Assembly (NCBI GenBank): GCA_026874595.1
Contig: CM049307.1
Location: 75,244,643 to 75,308,642, forward strand
Length of the DNA: 64,000 nt
Reading direction: 5' to 3'
DNA from: Sipunculus nudus
Lineage: Eukaryota; Annelida; Sipuncula; Golfingiida; Sipunculidae
The position numbers were made by a program, and so were the translations under genes. Below, in pieces: positions 56,155 to 64,000 of the stretch (position 1 is its first letter; the number at the start of each line of letters is the position of its first letter). A model generated the notes under the pieces. It made no database searches. It saw only the letters and a program-made list of their open reading frames with translations, and had not been told where the DNA came from.

Positions 56155-57645
56155 TTCTTTTTTTTTAATTGAAAACTTTGTGGAGATTTTAACTATATGA
56201 GGAGATCGCGAAAATGGAAGCTAAACCGCAGTATCTAACAGTTACAATAAATTCTTTGTGTGACGAGACTGACGACCACCCCATATGAACAAACATGCGG
56301 ATACTAGAATGGGTTTGTTTTTTGCAGTCGCAAAAACAGATATGTCTCCCCTCTCCATGGGCCTTCACATGAAGAAAAATTAGGAAAACATATGCACAAC
56401 TTCAAGAGTTGTGATGTATAGAGAATACATAAATTTCCACATATTCGACCTGAAAGAATAGGTTCAAGGTAATAAATTTCCAACTACCTGGTTTTCAAAC
56501 TCCTCGAGCACCTGGTTGAAAAATTTAGTGTATCAGTTTTCACGAAAAAATATTGAAGGGATCAAAAGTTAAACTGTATTTACATAAGAAATTCTATTTC
56601 GGCTGATTTGACAGTTGGTAGGACATGAAGGACAGTTAGTAGATACAATTCATGTATGAAATATGATGAACATCTGTGTATAACAAATCTGTGGGGAAAA
56701 TGCAAAAGTTGTTGGTTTCACAATTGAGTGCTTCGCAAATCAGAGTTTTCTTGATTTGACCTTGAAGATGTTAGGTAAGGTCACCAGTTTTCCAATTTTT
56801 GTGAGAACTTGATTAAAAGAATCTGCGAATCAAATCAGAGGAGAGAATATACATTATTTCTTTCATAATAAATCCCTAGGAACAATGAGCAATAGTTCCG
56901 CTAATTTGACCTTGAAGATTCAGGTCAAGGTCACCAGTTTTCCAACTTTTGTCAGCCGAGAGCTTAATTGAAACAGCTTGTCTGTGTATAACAAATCTGT
57001 GGGGAAAATGCAAAAGTTGTTGGTTTCACAATATCTTTATATTTCGGCATACTTGACCTGAAGTTTAAGGTCAAGGTCTACGGGTTTCGACCTCTTTCAA
57101 AATATATATAATAACAACTGAAATAAATTTCCTGATAAAAATATTGAGTGGTTCAAAAGTTAGAGCCTTCAAACAAGAAAATGACATACACGACGACCAC
57201 GGACGATATGACAGGCGACTCGCTATGTCTCCCCGCATGGGAAGGCAGACATGAACTTAATTATAAATGAGCCGACCATCGGAACAAATGAATTGGTGGG
57301 TGTGTGTGTGTGTACTCCTAAAGAAACAAAATCAAATTTACATATACAAATTCAGCTGATACATTATGTAAAAATCTTTTGGTAGATGAAAAACAGATAA
57401 TGGGTTGCCTTGCCAAGTAATCAATTGGCAGATTTTCATCTACATCTTGGTTACTAACCCATTTCGGCCATTTGGCAATAGAAATTTTACGACAGCGTAC
57501 TTATTGTCAGAGTGCCGTTACATCCTTCACCGAGAACCACACTGTAAGGAACTAATATATATAGGATGCAAATATGCAAAAATAAAATGTGCAAAAAATG
57601 GCCGATATAAGCACGCTGTCACTTAACATAAACCGTAAGTTTTTT
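56155..57645. repeat. Unclassified repeat region
   Basis: 'tgaccttgaag..caggtcaaggtcaccag' units recur between 56755 and 57085. A stretch of about 50 bp (tctgtgtataacaaatctgt onward) at about 56672 is repeated exactly at about 56983. The hairpin ATGTCT..AGACAT near 57220-57252 may mark an element end. A TG microsatellite lies at about 57300-57314. No gene is seen. Confidence 0.5.
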
Positions 57646-60600
57646 AGCTCAGCTGACTGAAAGTCATCTGAGCTATAGCGATCACTCTTTGTCCGTCGTC
57701 CGTCTGTCCGTCTGTCCGTCTGTCCGTCCGTTAACCAGGCACAAATCGTAACCGCTGGACCTAGAACCTTGTAACTTGGGATTCTGAGAGGTCAATAAAA
57801 AATCTCCTTGGAAACCAGAAATTAGGTCTCTGTTACCCATATCCTTCGAGCTATGTGGCCCCAAAATACCCCCCAGAAAAGTCAAAAATTTCATACAAAA
57901 ATTTCAATATCTCATTAACTACTTGACTGATGGTCATGATTTTTGGCATACATATTGATCATGAGATGTTACATCATTTCCTGCAGACTGGTGGCGCCAC
58001 CTGTATTTTTCGATTTTTTACGAATTTTTTTCTCTATTTTTGAGACCTTTAAAAATGTGAACATCTGTTAACAAGGCACAAATCATAAAGACTGGACTTA
58101 GAATCTTAATTCTTGACAGACTGAGAGGTCCATGAAAAATCTCCTTGGAAACCAGAAATTAGGTCTCTGTTACCCATATCCTACGAGCTATGGGGCCCCA
58201 AAGTACCCCCCAGAATAGTAAAAAATTTCATACAAAAACTTCAATATCTCAATAACTACATCACTGATGGTCTTCATTTTTGGCATACATATTGATCATG
58301 AGATGTTGGATCAGTTCCTGCAGACTGGTGGCGCCACCTGTACTGTTTGATTTTATACGATTTTTTCCTCTATTTTTGAGACCTTTGAGGATGCTGTCAT
58401 CTGTTAGTGTGGCACAAATCGTAACGACTGGACCTAGAATCTTCATTTTCGACACACTGAGAGACCTATGAAAAGTCTCCATGGAAACCAGAAATTAGGT
58501 CTCTGTTACCCATATCCTTCGAGCTATGGGGCCCAAAATTACCCCCCAGAATAGTCAAAAATTTCATACAAAAACTTCAATATCTCATTAACTACATCAC
58601 TGATGGTCATGATTTTCGACATACATATTGATCATGAGATGTTTCATCAGTTTGTGCAGACTGGTGGCGCCACCTGTATTTTTCAATGTTCACGAATTGT
58701 TTTCTCCATTTTTGAGACCTTTAAGGATGTAGTTATCTGTCAACAGGGTACAATTCGTAACGACTGGACCTAGAATCTTCGTTCTTGACACACAGGGAGA
58801 CCCATGATAAGTCTCCATGGAAACCTGAAATTTGGTCCCTGTTACCCATATCCTTTGAGCTATGGCACTCCAAAGTACAGCTCAGAATAATGGAAAATTT
58901 GATACAAAAGCTAAAGTATCTGAACAACTAATGCAGAGATAACCATAATTGTTTGCATGGATATTGATCATGGAGTGTTTCATAAGTTTCTGCAGACTGG
59001 TGGCACCACCTGTATTTGTTCGGTTTTTTTTACGAAATTTTTCTGTATTTTTGAGACCTTTAAAGATATGAACATCTGTTAACAGGGCACAAATTATAAA
59101 AACTGGACCAAGAATCTTCATTCTTGACACACAGGGAGACCCATGAAAAGTCTCCATGTAAACTTGAAATTAGGTCTCTGTTACCCATATTCTTTAAGCT
59201 GTATGGGTCCAAAATACCCCCCCCCCCCCCAGAATAATGGAAAATTTGATACAAAAACTGCAGTATTTCAATAACTACAACACTGATGGTCATGATTTTC
59301 GGCATACATATTGATCATGAGCTGTTCCATCAGTTTCTGCAGACTGGGTGTGCCACCTCTATTTTTTTTCAAATTTTTACGAATTTTTTTCTTTTTTTTT
59401 GAGACCTTTAAAGATGTGGTTATCTGTCAACAGGGTACAAATCGCAACAACTGGACCTAGAATCTTCATTCTTGTCATGCAAGGAGGCCCATGAAAGGTG
59501 CCTGTGGAAACTTGAAATTAGGTCTCTGTTACCCATATCCTTCAAGCTATAGGACTCCGAAGTATCCCTCAGAATAATGGACAATTTGATACAAAAACTG
59601 AAGTATCTGAACAACTAATGCAGAGATCACCATGATTTTTTGCATGGATATTGACCATTAAGTGTTTTTATTAGTTTCTGCAGACTGGTGGAGCCACCTG
59701 TATTTTTGTATCCGCCAAAACGAAGTTTTGCGGATACTATGTTTTTGACCGAGTTCCTCCGCCGCGGCGGCGTTCGTTTCCAGAGAGCTCCTCGGAGACT
59801 AATGGACGGATTTTTCCCAAACTTACACCTATTATCGGGTCACATGTGAACTGGTGCCTAACCAATTTGCATTGACCTCTGACCTTTCCTCTCTATCCAG
59901 TGTCCATTTGTGGGTCTGTTTCCACTCATAAACCCTCATATCTCGGGAACCGTTTGACCGATCAGGAAATAAAATTGATACAAATGTAGCCCTTGGATTG
60001 CTTTATAACATCTGTTCATCTGCCTTGGGTTAAAATCACTCATATCTCTGCAGTGAATTGACTAATTCACCTGAAATTCGTCATGTGTATACATCCAGGA
60101 TAGCTTTCTTGATTTTATGACAGGTGGCGCCACCTACGTTCACGTTCACGCTGATGACATCCAAGCTTATATCTCGGGAACCGTTTGACCGATCAGGAAA
60201 TAAAATTTATACAAATGTAGCCCTTTGATAGCTCTGTAACATACACAAAAAATGGTGGCGCCACCTGTAACAATGTTTGCACAGCGTCTGTCTGTTAGTC
60301 TGCCGTGGCCTTAAATTACTCATTTCTCTGTAGTGGTTCAACATAACTGCCTTAAATTTTGCAGGTTTATACATCGTGGACAGCTTTCTTGATTTTATGA
60401 CAGGTGGCGCCACCTACATTCTAGTTAACGCTGGACACATCCAAGCTCATATCTCAGGAACCATTTGACCGATTGGGCCAAAATTGTGCATGTGTTTAGA
60501 TCTCACATAGGTCTTTATCATACACAAAACTGGAGGGGTTACCTGCAAAGATTTTTGCACAGTGTTTGTCTGTTTGTCTGCCATGGGCAAAAATCGCTCA

Positions 60601-61011
60601 TATACATGTAGTGGTTTGACTTTTCTGCCTAAAATCTTGCAGGTGTATACAACTTGGACAGCTTTCTGGATTTGTGGTAGGTGGCACAACCTACATACAC
60701 ATTTAGGCTGCAGACATCCATGCTAATATGCAACATACCTCACTCTATTTCCCCCTGCCACCTAATCCATGCCTCACTATCCGATTTTGGCAGATACATG
60801 TAGTCACTTGTCGGTTACCCGTATTCTAGTTTTAAAAGTTTACACATTTTTCTCTATTTTTGAGATATATAAATACAGACTAAATCTTGGCCTGTTGGTT
60901 AATCTGTTTGATGCTTCAGTTGAATGGGTATATACTACCATTCTGATGATAAAATTTCCTTTTGCGAATCTCTTCCCAGTCAGCTGAGCGTCATGACCCA
61001 TGGGTCACTTG
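57646..61011 (+). mobile_element. Helentron-like family C, copy 2, with nested family A
   Basis: The left end, the CCGTCTGTCCGTC tract and the right end with TGACCCATGGGTCA and CTTG/TT match copy 1. Units of about 335 bp carry boxes at about 57990, 58325 and 58660 and variant boxes at 58995, 59335 and 59685. A family A element (59708-60829) is inserted in the last unit at the same site as in copy 1. Flanking DNA outside the ends does not match copy 1. Confidence 0.75.
59708..60829 (+). mobile_element. Helentron-like family A, copy 3 (nested)
   Basis: It starts GTATCCGCCAAAACGAAG and ends CTAG/TT. It is about 220 bp longer than copy 2 through differing numbers of core repeats, and carries perfect GGTGGCGCCACC boxes near 60124, 60257 and 60402. 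Confidence 0.75.
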
Positions 61012-62509
61012 TTTATGTATAAAAACACCTACCGTGTGAAGGAAAAATTTAGCTCAGCATTCCCTTAGTAAATCCCTCTGCATGTTTTTAATTCCTCAAC
61101 CCATGAATAAAAGCATGGCCCGCACGGGTTACTGTACAATATCCAACTTGAGATCACTCGTTACCAAAGAGACAGTTCGGTGTGAGAGCCCACGTGTATT
61201 CTTTTGTGTTAATTCCACATTCGAAGCCATATGTTAGGATTATCGGCTATTTACCACGATATTAATGCAACGGGGTGGATGGCCTTGCAGTACTTTCCCC
61301 ATTAGAGCTTGTATTACCTCTCAAGTCAGGCTTACCAGCGTATAAAAATGCCTACTGAGTCGCTTGTTCAAGGCTATGACTAAACCAGAACGATCTTCCT
61401 CGTCGACTGAGAACTCTATGGAAGTTTTACATGTGCTAGACCTGTTATTTCTTAATGGCTTGGATCAAGGCGGTTCTTTTTGACCCAAGTCAGTTTTTGT
61501 TTGCTTGATAATTTTATTGTTTGCAAAGAAAATGTGGAAGCAACCACATACTGATAATGTGTGAGGATGTGTACTGATAAAGTATGAGGATAAATGACAA
61601 TGAATAATGAAAACGTACGTGAATAATGTATACTGATAACGTATGTGGATAATGTATACTGATAACGTATGTGGATAATGTATACATTGATATGTGTTGA
61701 TAATGTATACTGATAGCGTATGTGGATAATGTATTTTGGATTGTATTCTGCACAAATAACACTGAATCACCTCTCAAACGTAAAAGTAACAGCCATCACG
61801 ACTACATGCAATGATTCATTTCAATGTAATGAATATAAACATAACCGGGTGATCCTGAATGTAATGTCAGATGAAGGACAAGGTAACTAGGAAGTTGTCT
61901 TCTTGGCAAGGCATCCCTTCGTCGTCTACGTGACACTACAGTTAGCCTTTATCTACAGCTTGGCCAGCAAATCAGAACGACCCTCCTGGTTGAAAGAGGC
62001 CTCCGTGTGAGGAAATGATGCTTGTGCTAGTTCTCATTGTTATGGCCAGACCATAGGAGGTTATGTTTTCACCCTTGTCTTTTTTGTTTAATTAATTATT
62101 TTTCTGGGTTTTTTTTATCAGGAGATATCTCTTATTTGTTATCGTATTGTCACCTGTCGGAATCTACGATTGTGTATCAATGCCGAAAGCAGGTTTGTTA
62201 CTTTGAATCAGTTTCTCCGTATCTTTATTTTGTGAACATTACAAAATGTTTAGGGGCTCCTTGAGCATCAACTAACACAGTTTCATATTATTAATAAAAT
62301 ATGCGATAATCAGGGTTTTTAATAAACTTTTGTCTTCTCCCTTGCTAATTAATTTACAAGTTATCTTTTCGTATATTATAGATTAGCCAGTTTCTATTAT
62401 TTTTAAGTACCATCTGTTGTTTTCGGGATGAAATTAAACTGGTCTTCAAGTTCAAAATAATGAACGGGTAGGAGAAGCTAGTATACTACACACACACACC
62501 CTCACACAT

Positions 62510-62550
<41 letters not shown>

Positions 62551-63582
62551 AATATTATTGTCTTTGTGACACATTTCAAATACATCACAATTAAGCATAA
62601 GGTTATATAAATAAGGTATAATGTTCCAGTAAAGGTTAATTTAAACAAGGTTAAGACATATTTCATAGAAAACTCGGAAATCGTACCATTATATAATTCT
62701 ATTTATTAATATATTTCATTTACAGTATGTATAAATATCATTTGCTGAATAGCAGGGGGATAATTACATTGAATATCCCCCTTGCTGAAAGGTTTGGGGG
62801 GGGGGGGGTGTACATTTTGTTTTAAGCACGTGGGGACCCCCCCCCCCCCCCCAATAATCCACATGAATTCAACAATTAAGGACGTTCACCAAACTTTTGT
62901 AAATATCGTTTTGCAATTAGGGACCTTTCAATTTCCACCACATGCAACCAACTACCGCCAGTTGCATGGATTTGCTGTTTCTCAACATGGGCTCATGTAC
63001 GGTGTTTACTAACAGTTTGTAGATAAACAAATTCTGTATTTTCCACAGATACTCCTGGTAAATATCTGGCTTTGTATGAAGGATTATAAGGCAAAAAAAT
63101 AAAGGGTTTTGTTCTCATGCAGGCACCGCTCGCGTCAATTTTAACCCCCCGCATCAAACATTTTTATTTTGATTTTCATCTTTCAAAAAGATAAAATAAT
63201 ACAATTTTGATACGATTTTCTATGTTATGTAGTGCTTTTACCTGTTTAGTAAAAAAACTGTTAATTTCATGCTTTTCCCTGATCATATGAAATTTTTATC
63301 GAAACATACAAAAAAGGTAAACAAATAAAATACCGCCCGCCTGCAGTGATTTCTGAAAAAAAAGTGCCTGAGAACCATACCTTTTTATTTTTTGGCCTAA
63401 CTTTTTATGCACGATGAGTCAACATCGGTGTCATGATGTACCAGGATGAGTTTAATATGTTGATATGTTATTTTGATGGTGTTTACATAACTTTAGTGTT
63501 CCAGAACACTTGATCATAATGCATTTATGGCATCACGCCACAGGAAAATCGTTGCATATAGGCCTACGTTGCCTATACTCAC
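61012..63582. other. Right-hand non-coding region with simple repeats
   Basis: No gene is supported. It includes a 26-bp minisatellite at about 61610-61735 ('ataatgtatactgataacgt' type), a (TA)n run at about 62516-62544, and facing G and C homopolymers at about 62797-62808 and 62837-62852. Confidence 0.5.
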
Positions 63583-63642
63583 AGCTGCACAAGATCGGGC
63601 CAAGTCACTCCCGAGTCTCTCTAGAAGTTGCGCACCAGGCAT
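63583..63642 (-). CDS. Candidate first coding exon of an unknown gene
   Basis: On the minus strand an ATG at 63642 opens 20 codons, beginning MPGAQLLERL and ending ARSCAA, and ends at GCT/GTGAGTATAGG, a strong donor. The composition looks protein-like. No second exon was found to the left, and no family is recognised. It could be chance. Confidence 0.3.
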
Positions 63643-64000
63643 TTTGAGAAGAGAATTTGAAACGCAGTTTTCTCTGTAAGTTAATGATTTCTTTTGATCA
63701 AATTGTTGTCCTGTTCGATATCGAAACATAAGGTTCAGCTGTGGAATTTTTTTTTTTTCATTTCCACCGTCCTTCACATGATATCGCATTATTATAACAT
63801 CGTATTTACGTTATACTTATATTTTCAACTGACAGGGTTCAGGGATGTGCTTCATTTCGCATTGCCGAATAAATTTGGACTCTTTGTTCATTTTATGAAA
63901 GAAAAACACCTGATTTGAAAAAAAAATGTTTTTCTTTGTTTTTTCTTCATGTAATTGCTACCTCTCATCAAAAGTACACTGGTCTAAATATCCCAGGATA
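63643..64000. other. Right edge
   Basis: The stretch is AT-rich with poly-A/T runs. Nothing was recognised. Confidence 0.5.

Noticed and set aside
1-64000. Bacterial-type features such as operons, ribosome binding sites and riboswitches
   Set aside because: Spliced genes and eukaryotic transposons show this is nuclear DNA from an animal.

Overview
The window looks like nuclear DNA from an invertebrate, most likely a bivalve mollusc. The genes are intron-rich with GT-AG splice sites, the DNA is AT-rich, and much of it is Helitron/Helentron-like non-autonomous elements with internal tandem repeats, resembling the 'pearl' elements known from bivalves. The organism call is inference from these features and from protein resemblance recalled from memory; no search was run. 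All exon maps below were built by hand from splice sites, reading phase and family resemblance.

Three protein-coding genes are supported. (1) A minus-strand RING plus TRAF-type zinc-finger E3 ubiquitin ligase, resembling NRDP1/RNF41, lies at 7256 down to the left edge with six phase-consistent exons and is cut by the window. (2) A plus-strand two-exon ankyrin-repeat gene, resembling ANKRD34, lies at 14450-17116. (3) A plus-strand NPRL3 gene (GATOR1 subunit, amino-acid control of mTORC1) runs from 22242 to 49117. All 13 of its coding exons could be joined in phase to about 550 residues. Two short candidate first exons of unknown genes are at 9210-9299 (+) and 63583-63642 (-).

Layout: 1-7256 ligase gene; 7257-14000 mostly non-genic, with simple repeats, a perfect-ended palindrome, a LINE remnant and an NRF1-type site; 14.0-17.1 kb ankyrin gene with a giant foldback in its intron; 17.6-20.8 kb an inverted-repeat structure enclosing a three-subunit higher-order satellite; 21.7-49.1 kb NPRL3 with large repeat-filled introns; 49.1-64 kb nested Helentron-like elements, a broken gypsy-type retrotransposon remnant and weakly annotated DNA.

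The most unusual pattern is that short tandem arrays repeatedly straddle exon-intron boundaries and copy the splice site into the intron. It occurs at NPRL3 exon 8 (24 donor-like sites, 70-bp unit), NPRL3 exon 11 (12 donor-like sites, 44-45-bp unit), the RING exon of the ligase (3 donor-like sites) and the acceptor of ligase exon 4 (several CAG sites). The 3' end of a Helentron-like element also lies only 17 bp from the exon 10 acceptor of NPRL3, so the branch point is probably supplied by the transposon. Finally, four element families share a 12-bp perfect palindrome, GGTGGCGCCACC, once per internal repeat unit.
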